A stretch of DNA of 64,000 bases from JAIEOG01 sp964611895 (GTDB lineage Bacteria; Bdellovibrionota; FAC87; UBA2466), in assembly GCA_964611895.1 (NCBI GenBank), contig CAZTDN010000002.1, positions 97,827 to 161,826 on the forward strand. Reading direction: 5' to 3'. A model generated the notes under the pieces. The model worked only from the letters and a program-made list of their open reading frames with translations, had not been told where the DNA came from and did no database searches. The translations under genes and the position numbers were made by a program. Of the stretch, positions 17,735 through 26,162 are shown in pieces; the stretch's first letter is position 1, and each line of letters starts with the position of its first letter.

Positions 17735-18142
17735 ATGGAAAAGAAGTCGGGAACTACCAAGAAAGCGGCGGCAGCGAAGAAAGCCCCTCGCGAAAAGAAA
17801 GCGGCGCGCAGCGCCTCCGCAACCAGCGAGAAGAAAACGGTTCAAGCAAAGAGCAAAGCTCCTCGCAAACACCGTCATGGAAAATCTTGCAAAGTAAAAA
17901 ACTGCAACCGCGGTTACCGAGCCAAAGGCTACTGCACCGCTCATTATCGCCAATGGCGGCACGGCAAATTTGCCAAAGCCCGCTACACTCGGTGCCACGA
18001 CTACGGATGCACTAAAGCGATGGGCATGAACCGCCATGGCTACTGTGAAGAGCACTACACGAACTACTACATTAAGGGCATGGAAGTAACCCATGCTCCG
18101 GTGGCGGAACCGAAGAAAGAAGCCGCCGAAACTGCTGCTTAA
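17735..18142 (+). CDS. Lysine-rich protein with two CCCH zinc-finger-like repeats, possible DNA-binding factor
   Basis: The ATG at 17735 sits 6 bases after a perfect AGGAGG. The first 50 residues are a histone H1-like tail of Lys, Ala, Ser and Thr (KKAAAAKKAP type). Two finger-like repeats follow: C-x4-C-x9-C-x2-H (about 56-74) and C-x4-C-x11-C-x2-H (about 92-112), each ending GYCxxHY. The same half-motif (GYC/GLCxxHYxRWxxHG) is known as a zinc-binding module beside phage HNH nucleases, but here there is no nuclease domain. The tail ends in an acidic/Ala stretch. The strongly basic tail points to nucleic acid binding; the strong ribosome-binding site and monocistronic layout suggest an abundant protein. 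Function unproven. Confidence 0.8.
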   Translation: MEKKSGTTKKAAAAKKAPREKKAARSASATSEKKTVQAKSKAPRKHRHGKSCKVKNCNRGYRAKGYCTAHYRQWRHGKFAKARYTRCHDYGCTKAMGMNRHGYCEEHYTNYYIKGMEVTHAPVAEPKKEAAETAA

Positions 18143-18150
18143 TTATTGTT

Positions 18151-18179
18151 GGTACGCGGGTATCCACTACCCGCGTACC
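18151..18179. repeat. Perfect 12-bp inverted repeat (GGTACGCG type)
   Basis: GGTACGCGGGTA (18151-18162) and TACCCGCGTACC (18168-18179) form a perfect hairpin with a 5-base loop, just after the zinc-finger gene. There is no T tract, so it is not a standard intrinsic terminator. A hairpin with the same GGTACGCGG arms occurs at 44697-44734, and a half-copy (CGCGTACCCAC) at about 17668-17678. Confidence 0.7.
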
Positions 18180-18229
18180 CACTACAAGTCTGGTTGCGTT
18201 CCCTGTCCAACAAAAGTAAATCCTAGACC

Positions 18230-19348
18230 ATGGCCTCTTTGATTCGCACCCCACTCCACTCAAATCACCTAAAAGCTCGCGCACGCATGGTACCGTTTGC
18301 CGGTTACGAAATGCCTGTCCAATACACAGGGGTTTTGGACGAGGCGAAGAACACCCGAACGCATGCGGGACTGTTCGATGTTAGCCATATGGGGCAGATT
18401 TCCGTACGAGGAAAAAGTGCCTTGGAAGAGGTGAACAAACTCATAACGAATGATCTTTCCAAAATCCAAATAGGACAAGCCCAGTATAGCATGCTGTGCA
18501 ACCCTTCGGGCGGAGTCATTGACGATATTATTTCGTACCGACGATCAGAAGAAGAGATTTTTATCTGTGTCAATGCCTCGAATCGCCGCGAAGACTTCGC
18601 CTGGTTTGAAGAACATTTACCCAAATCAGTAACCCTAGAAGATAAGAGCGATTACCTCTCACTCCTGGCCATTCAAGGACCTCAGGCGGAAGCACTGGTC
18701 GCCGCTTGCACCAACGCCAACCTAGCAAAAAACCTGGAGTACTACTGGGCGAGCGAAGCAAGTATTTTTGGAGCAGCCTGCTACCTTTCGAGGACAGGCT
18801 ATACGGGCGAAGATGGCTTTGAGGTCTATCTCGACAACGCACACGCCTCGAATGTTTGGAACCTTCTGCTTGAGTTGGGCGCGAGCAAGGGCCTGACGCC
18901 AGTGGGACTCGGCGCGCGCGATACCCTGCGCCTAGAAATGGGATACCCTCTGCATGGACACGAAATCAACGCCTCCATCAACCCGTATGAGGCGGGGTTA
19001 CAATGGGTTGTAAAACTCAAAAAGGCTTCGGATTTTATCGGGAAAGCTGCCTTAGAAAAGGTGGCATCGGCCGGGCCAAAGCGCCAACTAAAGGGATTTG
19101 CCGTAGAGGACAGACGCATGGCGCGCCAAGGGGCAAAGATTTACACGCCGGATAAAAAGCTCGTTGGAGAAGTTACCAGCGGCACTTTTAGCCCACACCT
19201 GCACCATCCGATCGCTTTAGGCTTTGTAGAATCTCACGTAGCTGCCGGCACCGATTTTTTGTTGGAAGTGCGCGACGAGTTTGTTCCGATGCATGTTCAC
19301 CCAGTCCCTTTTGTCCCCTCGCGAACCAAGAAGAAAAAACCAGCGTAA
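18230..19348 (+). CDS. gcvT: Glycine cleavage system T protein (aminomethyltransferase)
   Basis: 372 aa. MVPFAGYEMPVQY, the DVSHMGQI motif, TNDLSK and GYTGEDGFEVY are all standard GcvT signatures, as is the C-terminal GEVTSGTFSP. It transfers the aminomethyl carbon from lipoyl-H protein to tetrahydrofolate, giving methylene-THF and ammonia. It is followed by gcvH 59 bases downstream. No glycine riboswitch fits in the short upstream gap, which instead holds a hairpin. Confidence 0.97.
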   Translation: MASLIRTPLHSNHLKARARMVPFAGYEMPVQYTGVLDEAKNTRTHAGLFDVSHMGQISVRGKSALEEVNKLITNDLSKIQIGQAQYSMLCNPSGGVIDDIISYRRSEEEIFICVNASNRREDFAWFEEHLPKSVTLEDKSDYLSLLAIQGPQAEALVAACTNANLAKNLEYYWASEASIFGAACYLSRTGYTGEDGFEVYLDNAHASNVWNLLLELGASKGLTPVGLGARDTLRLEMGYPLHGHEINASINPYEAGLQWVVKLKKASDFIGKAALEKVASAGPKRQLKGFAVEDRRMARQGAKIYTPDKKLVGEVTSGTFSPHLHHPIALGFVESHVAAGTDFLLEVRDEFVPMHVHPVPFVPSRTKKKKPA

Positions 19349-19407
19349 AAAGTTTGACTTAAACCTCCAAGGACCGGTTTTATTTATTTTTTAACAGAGG
19401 TGCCTCC

Positions 19408-19800
19408 ATGGCGATTCCATCCGATCTAAAGTTCACCAAAGAGCATGAGTGGGTGCAACTCGATGCCGATCACATTGCAACTATAGGCATCACGGACTTT
19501 GCTCAGGAGTCGTTGGGAGATATCACCTACGTTCAGGCTCCCAAAGAAGGGGAAGAAATCCGAAAAAATGACCCCTTCGGGGTTGTAGAATCAGTCAAGG
19601 CTGTGAGTGACCTGTACGCTCCTGTGAGTGGTCGCGTCGTCGAAGTCAATCAGCCGCTCCTTTCCGCACCGGAGCTGCTCAATGAGGATCCGTACCAAGA
19701 CGGCTGGATCATCAAGGTAGAAGTAAAGGAACCCTCTGAGCTAGATGACTTGATGTCCCCAGACGATTACAAAAGCTACGTCGAAGAGCAGCAGACCTAA
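19408..19800 (+). CDS. gcvH: Glycine cleavage system H protein
   Basis: 130-residue lipoyl carrier. TKEHEWV at the N-terminus and the lipoylation lysine in VVESVKAVSDLYAP (about Lys66) are diagnostic. The ribosome-binding site is CAGAGGTG, 7 bases before the ATG. It shuttles the aminomethyl group between GcvP, GcvT and dihydrolipoamide dehydrogenase. gcvP is not adjacent, unlike in many bacteria. Confidence 0.97.
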   Translation: MAIPSDLKFTKEHEWVQLDADHIATIGITDFAQESLGDITYVQAPKEGEEIRKNDPFGVVESVKAVSDLYAPVSGRVVEVNQPLLSAPELLNEDPYQDGWIIKVEVKEPSELDDLMSPDDYKSYVEEQQT

Positions 19801-19862
19801 ACGCATCTGTTTCCTTTCCAATAGACGAGAAAGCGGGTATTTCTTACGAGGGAGATCCCGCA

Positions 19863-21377
19863 TTGTCTAAGCGTTCAATTCAACTCATCTCTGTAGGGAA
19901 GGATCCACTTTATCTTTCCTTGCCCAGCTTGGGAACCTCCGGAGCTGTGCTCGCTCTGTTTTTTTTGACGATCTTTCACTTTTGGCTGGCCTGGTTCTTA
20001 CCCCCCAGTGCGGATGAACTCTATTATTGGTCGTGGGCAAAATCGCTCCAGTGGAGTTACTTTGACCACCCCCCTATGGTTGCCTACTGGATTCGAGCAA
20101 GTACGGCAGTGTTTGGGGATAGCGTATTAAGCATTCGGCTGCCTGCGATTTTATCGAGTCTACTCGTCTTTATTGCACTCTTGTTTTTGGCGCCAAGAGA
20201 AGGGCTGATCTGGGGACTGCTCTTCACTCCCATTGCATTGCTAGGTTCGGTCTTGATGACCCCGGACATTCCTCTAGTTTTCTTTTGGCTCCTCTATTCG
20301 ATTTGGTTTGCCCACTCAAACGCAAGTCTGGATACCTGGAACCAAGATCCCATCACCCGGGTGTATCAAAACTCTCCGGTGGGCTGGAGCCAGTGGATCC
20401 TGGGTGGCGTGATTCTAGGTCTGGGATGCCTGAGCAAATACACCATGTTTCTCGCCATCCCTTGCGGGCTTTTGGTTCTAGCGACACGCACGCGCTTAAG
20501 AGCGTGGGGCACAGGGTATCTTGTCCACCTTGGAGTAGCGGGTATCCTGCTGTTGCCCGTTCTGCTCTATAACTGGCGTTTGGATTTTGCCCCCGTGCTG
20601 TTTCAGTGGAATCATGCGAACGCTTCTTCGGGTTTTTCATTCTCCCAATGGTTTTATTACGTCGGATCCCAAATTCTGCTGATTGGAGCGCTGCCCTTTG
20701 TGCTTTTTCCGTGGATCTCGGCAAGGTTTCGAGATCTCGGTGCCGATGCGAAGTCACATGCGTATTTCTGGTTTTTCGTTTTGCCTTTTGTGTTTTTTCT
20801 CTACAAAGCCTTTACCGTAAAATTGGAGGCCAACTGGCCTTTGGTAAGTTACCTCACTTTTTGGCTGGTCGCTGATCGACTGCTCTCCTGGAGTTCGTTT
20901 CGAGGTCTAGTGCGCACAGTCGTGATCCTAAGCTTTGCGTCCGCTTGGATAATGAGCTCCCTCATGTTGTACCACCTCTTCAGACCAGTGGCCGCGCTCC
21001 AGCCCCGCTTTGATCGAGTTGCAGTCCTGGAAGGGCAGTGGGCAACAGCCCAAGAGGTGGTCAATTTAATACGCGAAACCGGTTACAGCTCCAGCTTCTA
21101 TGCGCCCAACTACCAATGGGTTTCTTACTTTCGTTTTTTAAGAGTTCCCACCGAGCAGCTAGGAGCAGAACGGGTAAGCGAGTTCTCGATTAGAGCTTCA
21201 TCGCCCTGTCCCCAAACTCAAAGTGAACAAAAAGAAATTCTCACTTTGGAACTACGTGATAGTTTTTCCCCAGAACTTACCTGTTTCAGTAAGCGGGAAG
21301 TCCTGAAAGGATTTAATGTCCTATCGCGAGGTAACCCTGTGAGCCAAGTTTGGCTTACGCGGTACAGCAACTCATGA
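19863..21377 (+). CDS. GT39-type membrane glycosyltransferase (ArnT/PMT-like)
   Basis: 504 aa from a TTG start. About ten hydrophobic segments alternate with loops. The first periplasmic loop has ADELYYWSWAKSLQWSYFDH followed by PPMVAYWIR, the GT-C acidic motif and the conserved DHPP element of the ArnT/PMT family. Such enzymes transfer sugars from a polyprenyl-phosphate donor to lipid A, protein or other envelope acceptors. The acceptor cannot be read here. The last codons overlap the next gene's ATG (ATGA), so the two are translationally coupled. A GT2 enzyme of the polyprenyl-phosphate glycosyltransferase type lies at 43188 and could supply the donor. Confidence 0.88.
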   Translation: MSKRSIQLISVGKDPLYLSLPSLGTSGAVLALFFLTIFHFWLAWFLPPSADELYYWSWAKSLQWSYFDHPPMVAYWIRASTAVFGDSVLSIRLPAILSSLLVFIALLFLAPREGLIWGLLFTPIALLGSVLMTPDIPLVFFWLLYSIWFAHSNASLDTWNQDPITRVYQNSPVGWSQWILGGVILGLGCLSKYTMFLAIPCGLLVLATRTRLRAWGTGYLVHLGVAGILLLPVLLYNWRLDFAPVLFQWNHANASSGFSFSQWFYYVGSQILLIGALPFVLFPWISARFRDLGADAKSHAYFWFFVLPFVFFLYKAFTVKLEANWPLVSYLTFWLVADRLLSWSSFRGLVRTVVILSFASAWIMSSLMLYHLFRPVAALQPRFDRVAVLEGQWATAQEVVNLIRETGYSSSFYAPNYQWVSYFRFLRVPTEQLGAERVSEFSIRASSPCPQTQSEQKEILTLELRDSFSPELTCFSKREVLKGFNVLSRGNPVSQVWLTRYSNS

Positions 21378-22561
21378 GCCGATTTTTCTGGAATACCCTG
21401 CCCTACCTTTTGGCGTTGGAAATCTTCTCACTCCTTCCGGTCAGGGTTCCCTCCGTGAAAAACACACAGCCCCATTTTGCTACCGGAGTGGTGCACTTGC
21501 CTTTACGGCCCGGAAACATTCAGCGGAAACTCGATCACCTAAGCCAGGCTGCCAATAAAGCTGGGCTGGATTTTGTGGTGTTAACGAATCTCGATAAGGT
21601 ATTCCCTTCTGGAACAGCGGGTGTCCGCAACGGTGTAGATATCTATACAGAGATTGAAACCTCCACTCCCGCTGGCCACGGAATCTATTTCTATTCCCAC
21701 ACAGACGCGGCCGAGCTGAACGAGAAAAAGCTTAGGGAACAGGCATGGCAACATTTCTTGGGAAAAAACTCGCATCGCGGCGCCTTTTTTGTCGTTTCCC
21801 ATCCTTCCAGCTTTTTCATTCCCTGGGAGCGCCTGGACCGCTTCCCGGACGGGATTGAACTCATCAACTTGCGTGCCCTCGTTGAAAGGTTTGCATTTGA
21901 TTCGCCGCTGTCGTTCGCATTGACGGCACTCTTGTCTCCTTTTAACCCTTACCTTGCTACGCTCCGCGCATACGATCCCGTCTCCCGAGATTTCAAAGGC
22001 TTCGATGCAGTTAACACCGTAGCTCCGGGACATTTTGGGCTGACCGCTACGGACGACCTTTCAGACTGGCCGCTTTTAGAACACGCTGGCATTCCCATTC
22101 CCCCGTGGGAACAAACCCTAAAATCCGCGACCAACGTTGTTTTTCCTGAAGCTGCGCTCAGCGAAGATTTTGGAACTCGACGGCGGCAAATATATAGTGC
22201 GATTCGAGATGGCCGCAGCGCTTTGCTTCTGCAAGCAATTCACCCTTTTTCGGGAAATGATTGGTATTTGGAGTGTGGCAAATCCTCCTACCGCAGCGGG
22301 GATAAATTTGCTCTACGAGAAGCGGGGTGCGAATTTGTCATTAAACTACCCCCTACTTTGAGTGGAACCCGCAAGATCGTTCTGATTAGAGACGGAGAAG
22401 TGGAACTTGAAATTCCCCGAGCCAGGGATGAAGAACACATCCCCGTAACTCAGGACGGGGCCTACCGCCTTGAAGTTTGGGTGCGCCGTTCCACCTTGTT
22501 CCACGTGCTTCTGGACAAGGAGATCCCCTACCTGTTCTATAATCCACTTTACGTACGATAG
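21374..22561 (+). CDS. Exported/anchored PHP-like protein without metal motifs
   Basis: The start at ATG 21374 overlaps the upstream stop (ATGA). An N-terminal hydrophobic segment (FFWNTLPYLLALEIFSLLP) would anchor or export it. The next part follows the order of PHP-type phosphoesterase/polymerase-associated domains: a strand ending VVHLPLR where HxHxxxS would be, LDFVVLTNLD where DFxAITDH would be, a SHPSS segment, and a DAVNTVAP/GLTATDD segment. The first histidine pair and the TDH motif are replaced, so metal binding is doubtful. The C-terminal 100 residues look like a beta domain (VVLIRDGEVELEIP). It probably works with the upstream glycosyltransferase on an envelope sugar. Assignment is by order of motifs only. 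Confidence 0.7.
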   Translation: MSRFFWNTLPYLLALEIFSLLPVRVPSVKNTQPHFATGVVHLPLRPGNIQRKLDHLSQAANKAGLDFVVLTNLDKVFPSGTAGVRNGVDIYTEIETSTPAGHGIYFYSHTDAAELNEKKLREQAWQHFLGKNSHRGAFFVVSHPSSFFIPWERLDRFPDGIELINLRALVERFAFDSPLSFALTALLSPFNPYLATLRAYDPVSRDFKGFDAVNTVAPGHFGLTATDDLSDWPLLEHAGIPIPPWEQTLKSATNVVFPEAALSEDFGTRRRQIYSAIRDGRSALLLQAIHPFSGNDWYLECGKSSYRSGDKFALREAGCEFVIKLPPTLSGTRKIVLIRDGEVELEIPRARDEEHIPVTQDGAYRLEVWVRRSTLFHVLLDKEIPYLFYNPLYVR

Positions 22562-22594
22562 GCAGGGCAGTTGAATGAAAACGAGGAAACTTCC

Positions 22595-23083
22595 ATGAGT
22601 CTAAATCACCTGTGGGCCCCTTGGAGAATGGAATTCATCAAAGGGTCCCAACCCAAGGATTGCATCTTTTGTACTCTCCCGGCTGACACGCGCGACAAGG
22701 AAAACCTCATCGCTTACCGCGGAAAAGAAAGCTACATCATCTTGAACAAGTTCCCTTACAACAACGGACACCTGTTGATAGTGCCAAACCAACACGTGGC
22801 GACTTACCTCGAGGTTCCCGATTCTACGCTGACCGAAATGCACGCGCTCTCTAAAAAGGCTCTGCGTGCGCTCGACAAATGCTACCAACCCCAGGGTTAT
22901 AATTTTGGAATAAACCAAGGTGAGGCTGCGGGAGCTGGAGTAAAGCACCACCTCCATTTACACATCGTGCCCCGCTGGGCAGGAGACACGAATTTCATGC
23001 CCGTTATTGGAGAAACAAAAAGTCTCCCCCAACACCTTTCGAAAAGTTTTGAGGATCTTTACCTCTTGCTAAAGGAGTGCTGA
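22595..23083 (+). CDS. HIT family hydrolase (Ap4A phosphorylase/AMP-hydrolase type)
   Basis: The ATG at 22595 follows GAGGAAAC. MSLNHLWAPWRMEFI and DCIFC (a zinc-binding pair) open the protein. The histidine triad is HHLHLHIVPRW (about 118-128). These proteins cleave nucleotide phosphoramidates or diadenosine polyphosphates using the central histidine as nucleophile. 162 aa is normal. The LapA-like gene follows 3 bases later, so they form an operon with the PP2C phosphatase. Confidence 0.93.
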   Translation: MSLNHLWAPWRMEFIKGSQPKDCIFCTLPADTRDKENLIAYRGKESYIILNKFPYNNGHLLIVPNQHVATYLEVPDSTLTEMHALSKKALRALDKCYQPQGYNFGINQGEAAGAGVKHHLHLHIVPRWAGDTNFMPVIGETKSLPQHLSKSFEDLYLLLKEC

Positions 23084-23086
23084 GCC

Positions 23087-23341
23087 ATGAAAGGACTTAG
23101 GATTATACCGCTGCTCGTCATCTTGTTGGTCTTGGTCTATTTTGGAGTCATGTTTGTCGAAGCAAACCAAACCTTGGTAACCGTTTCTATTTGGGGAAAG
23201 CAAACCACACCTACTCGTCTTGGATTTGTGGTGATGACTAGCGTATTAATCGGGATTTTTGTGGGCGCTGCTTTGGCCACTGCCCAAGTCCTGCTGTTGT
23301 TTTTCCAAAACCGGTCACTCCGAAAGAAACTCCCGCTATGA
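23087..23341 (+). CDS. LapA/YciS-like small inner-membrane protein (DUF1049)
   Basis: 84 residues with two membrane segments (about 5-25 and 46-72) separated by ANQTLVTVSIWGKQTT, the short periplasmic loop typical of LapA-domain proteins, and a basic C-terminal end (NRSLRKKL). In enterobacteria LapA helps LapB/FtsH control lipopolysaccharide synthesis; there is no lapB here. It overlaps the next gene by 4 bases. Confidence 0.85.
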   Translation: MKGLRIIPLLVILLVLVYFGVMFVEANQTLVTVSIWGKQTTPTRLGFVVMTSVLIGIFVGAALATAQVLLLFFQNRSLRKKLPL

Positions 23342-24537
23342 GGCTTTTTTTCGTCGGTTGCCGTCCTGGCTCGACATTGGAAACAACACTACAGCAGCAT
23401 AGCCTTGTCCACGAGCTGCGCACTCTAGCAGCGATTGGAGTGGGCCAAACCGACTTGATCGTGTGGAAACTCCAATCGCCTCAAGAACTCTCCCACCTAA
23501 AGAACGTTCGCCTTTCTCACCCGCAGGCTTGGATAGCCCTGGTCATACCCGACGCTTGGCTTTCGACGCCAAATCATTACGCAGACATTCTTGGAAACCT
23601 GGAAAAGGACGACGTCTGGTTAGAATCGAGCTGGGAAAATGGATTTTGGATAGCCTTGCAGCGAGCACTCCAAAGTCGTGTTGTCCGTTCACGAGAGGCC
23701 GCTCTCCAAGCCGAGGTGGAAAAAATCCGGGAGGAACAGGACGCGCTCCTAAAAGCATCCACATCTTTGATTGAACGCCTCGAACAAAGTGTCGAAATGG
23801 CAAGTCAGGTACACCGAAAAATGTACCCCCGATTCTCGCCCGATGTTCCAGGGGTACAGGTGTTTAGCAAATACCTCCCCGCCTCAGGAACTGGTGGCGA
23901 TTATTTTGATATTTTTGAATTTGGAGACAAGAAGCGCTTTGGATTTCTATTAGCGGATGGGACTTCTCATCGAACGGCGGCAGCGCTGTTGTCCGTGCTG
24001 TTACGACTACGTCTGGACGATCTCAAAGGGCAGTTTTCAGACTCTGCCTCATTCGTCCGCCATCTTAATAACGCGATTCTTGCTGAACTCCCCAAGAGCA
24101 CAGGAACACTCAAACTCGCCTACGGTGTTTTTGATCGCTCCAGCTTGAACCTGGATCTCACTCTTGCCGGAGCGCTTCACCCAAGAATTTTTTCTAAGCA
24201 CACGGTCACCGAAGTCCAAGCGACGAGCAATGGGCCCCTGACCCAATCCGATACCGAATGGAAATCGGTGCAAATTCAAATGCAACCCGGCCAAACCTTC
24301 GTCCTATTCAGTGATGGGTTAGAGCAAGCGTGGGGCGGTGGCACAGGCAAAATCGACGCTTTCCTAGACTCAGCCAAAACATTATCAGATCCTCTGGAAG
24401 TGAGAAACCGGCTGCTAGCAGAAGTGGATGCCCTCAAAACTCGGGCACCGTTGAAAGATGACCTTACGTTTATTCTATTAAATGTGGATGAAAAAGCGCT
24501 GTATGTTCAACCCGCCATCCCATTGAAACGACGTTAG
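23338..24537 (+). CDS. PP2C-type (SpoIIE/RsbU-like) serine phosphatase with pseudo-receiver N-terminus
   Basis: 399 aa. Residues 1-120 look like a receiver-type alpha/beta domain without an obvious phosphoacceptor motif. A helical linker (VEKIREEQDALLKASTSLIE) follows, then a SpoIIE/PP2C domain: Gly-Gly-Asp in TGGDYFDIFE, FLLADGTSHR, LFSDGLEQAW and the final DDLTFILL. The aspartates that hold the two metal ions are present. In the ADGTSH motif the usual GHG is changed to SHR. Such phosphatases act in partner-switching pathways on anti-sigma antagonists; no anti-sigma factor is nearby. The start overlaps the LapA-like gene, and the stop overlaps the convergent alr stop (TTAG shared). Confidence 0.85.
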   Translation: MRLFFVGCRPGSTLETTLQQHSLVHELRTLAAIGVGQTDLIVWKLQSPQELSHLKNVRLSHPQAWIALVIPDAWLSTPNHYADILGNLEKDDVWLESSWENGFWIALQRALQSRVVRSREAALQAEVEKIREEQDALLKASTSLIERLEQSVEMASQVHRKMYPRFSPDVPGVQVFSKYLPASGTGGDYFDIFEFGDKKRFGFLLADGTSHRTAAALLSVLLRLRLDDLKGQFSDSASFVRHLNNAILAELPKSTGTLKLAYGVFDRSSLNLDLTLAGALHPRIFSKHTVTEVQATSNGPLTQSDTEWKSVQIQMQPGQTFVLFSDGLEQAWGGGTGKIDAFLDSAKTLSDPLEVRNRLLAEVDALKTRAPLKDDLTFILLNVDEKALYVQPAIPLKRR

Positions 24538-25691
24538 TCTAGATACACTCGTGGCACACGGTCCGAAATGCCACACAGAAGTTCATACGAAATAGTACCC
24601 GCCAGACGCGCTAGTTGCGCCGCTGACAAACTTATCCGTCCTTGACCGCCCAAAAGAGTGACCAATTGCCCCTCTTTTATTGACGCTAGCGAAGTAACAT
24701 CCACCGCCATCAAGTCCATCGAAACCCTACCCCGAACGGCACAACGTTTGCCGCCAATGAGCACATAGGATTGATTCCCCAATGCCCGCGGATATCCGTC
24801 CGCATAGCCGACGGGTAGTAGCGCAATTTTTTCTTTCTTGCTCGCCACATAGGCGCGCCCATACCCAACAGTTTCTCCACGCAGCAGTTCTTTGATAGCG
24901 ACAACTCGGGTCTTCCACTCCAACACCGGCAGCAGATCTGCAGAATGGGGCAACCGTTCATTCGGCGAAATGCCGAAAAGAGTTATACCGGGACGAACCG
25001 CATTTGCGATGCTCGCTTTGGAGCGAAGTATCCCCCCCGAGTTGGATAAGTGAATACGCGCATCGGTATGAAGAACGCGCTTTTCGAGGAGTTGTTCGTA
25101 GACGCGTTCAAATACCGCAGTTTGCTGGTCTATAAAGGTACTTTCAAGATCCTCGCTTTCAGCAAAATGAGAAGCAAGTCCAGAGAGTTTAACCGGAAGT
25201 TTGGTGAGTGTTCGCGCGGCTTCTTCGGCTTGTTTAGGCAAAATACCCAGGCGGTGCATTCCGGAGTCGATTTTAAGATGAATATCGGGAAGTTCGCGTC
25301 TTCCCTGCAGTGACTTCAAGTGGGTGAGCGAGTGGATCATCGGCGTAAGGCGATACTTAATGTACGCATCAATCTGGTGTGGGAAAAAACCCGACAGAAC
25401 GAGGATACCCACTCCTCTAGGCGCGATTTCGCGTACTTCAATTCCCTCCTCAAGCGTGGCCACGGCCACCATGCCGCAAGAGCCTCTTTTTATAAGCGCT
25501 TTTGCGATGGGCACAATGCCGTGTCCATAGGCATTGGCCTTGATGACAGGGATGATTTCTTTTTGAGAAATGCTTCGTAAGGTGTGCAAATTACGCAACA
25601 AAGCCCTAAGCGAGATTTCGGCCACTGTTCGGTAGGGAAATTGAAAAACCGTACCCATACGCGTGGGTAGGATGGCTTGTTCCCGCACCAT
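24534..25691 (-). CDS. alr: Alanine racemase
   Basis: PLP-dependent racemase making D-alanine for peptidoglycan. The PLP lysine is in VIKANAYGHG (about residue 49 of the chosen start) and the second catalytic tyrosine in ETVGYGRAYV. RGRVSMDLMAVDV and AGTISYELLCGISDRVPR are further family marks. I prefer ATG 25691 because AAGGTGG lies 4-6 bases before it. ATG 25715 and ATG 25658 are also in frame, the latter without a ribosome-binding site. It is convergent with the phosphatase and divergent from rnpB. Confidence 0.94.
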   Translation of the reverse strand: MVREQAILPTRMGTVFQFPYRTVAEISLRALLRNLHTLRSISQKEIIPVIKANAYGHGIVPIAKALIKRGSCGMVAVATLEEGIEVREIAPRGVGILVLSGFFPHQIDAYIKYRLTPMIHSLTHLKSLQGRRELPDIHLKIDSGMHRLGILPKQAEEAARTLTKLPVKLSGLASHFAESEDLESTFIDQQTAVFERVYEQLLEKRVLHTDARIHLSNSGGILRSKASIANAVRPGITLFGISPNERLPHSADLLPVLEWKTRVVAIKELLRGETVGYGRAYVASKKEKIALLPVGYADGYPRALGNQSYVLIGGKRCAVRGRVSMDLMAVDVTSLASIKEGQLVTLLGGQGRISLSAAQLARLAGTISYELLCGISDRVPRVYLD

Positions 25692-25733
25692 CGTCCACCT
25701 TAAAAAGCTACGCATCCACGCTCGACCTGAGTT

Positions 25734-25739
25734 ATATAG
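25734..25739 (+). promoter_or_regulatory. Probable -10 box of rnpB
   Basis: TATATA ends 6 bases before the first base of the RNase P RNA P1 stem, the spacing expected of a -10 box with the RNA 5' end at about 25746. No clear -35 hexamer lies upstream. Confidence 0.4.
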
Positions 25740-25745
25740 CCGGGT

Positions 25746-26139
25746 GGAAGGGTTTCTGGGTGATCGCTGGCTTAGGTAGTATTACTAAGCGGGAGGAAAG
25801 TCCGGACACCAAAGAGCACCGTAGCGGGTAACGCCCGTCCAGCAACAAGCTGCGGACCAGCACAACAGAAAGGATGTACAGGGCTTTGACTCCTTCCCTT
25901 GGCAAAGGAAAGAGGTTTCAGAGATCTTTACCGATCTCCGAGAGCCGCTGTAGTGAAAACCGGTAAGCTCTACGGGGTGCAAGGTCAAACAGGGGACACA
26001 AAGCTTAGCTTTGTTTGGGTAGCTCGCCCAACGTTCCCCGGGTAGACTGCTCGACTCTCTCGGTAACGAGGGCGCTAGAGGAATGATCGCCAGAGTCCTG
26101 GTGACTCTGACAGAATCCGGCTTATAGGGAACCCTTCCC
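25746..26139 (+). ncRNA. rnpB: RNase P RNA (bacterial type A)
   Basis: The region holds the universally conserved rnpB core GAGGAAAGTCCGGAC (about 25792-25806). The conserved partner ACAGAATCCGGCTTAT (about 26110-26125) closes P4. The P1 stem pairs GGAAGGGTT (25746-25754) with AACCCTTCC (26130-26138). This RNA is the catalytic subunit that trims 5' leaders from pre-tRNAs. Length of about 394 nt suits a type A molecule. It lies on the plus strand, opposite in direction to alr. Confidence 0.95.
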
Positions 26140-26147
26140 TTTTTTTT
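26126..26147 (+). terminator. T tract ending rnpB
   Basis: The 3' arm of the P1 stem is directly followed by eight T residues (26140-26147). The RNA's own terminal helix and this tract together resemble an intrinsic terminator. Confidence 0.6.
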
Positions 26148-26162
26148 GGAGAGGTATCGTTC

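Noticed and set aside
18143..18229. Glycine riboswitch before gcvT
   Set aside because: Only 87 bases are available and they hold a GGTACGCG hairpin with no glycine aptamer core.
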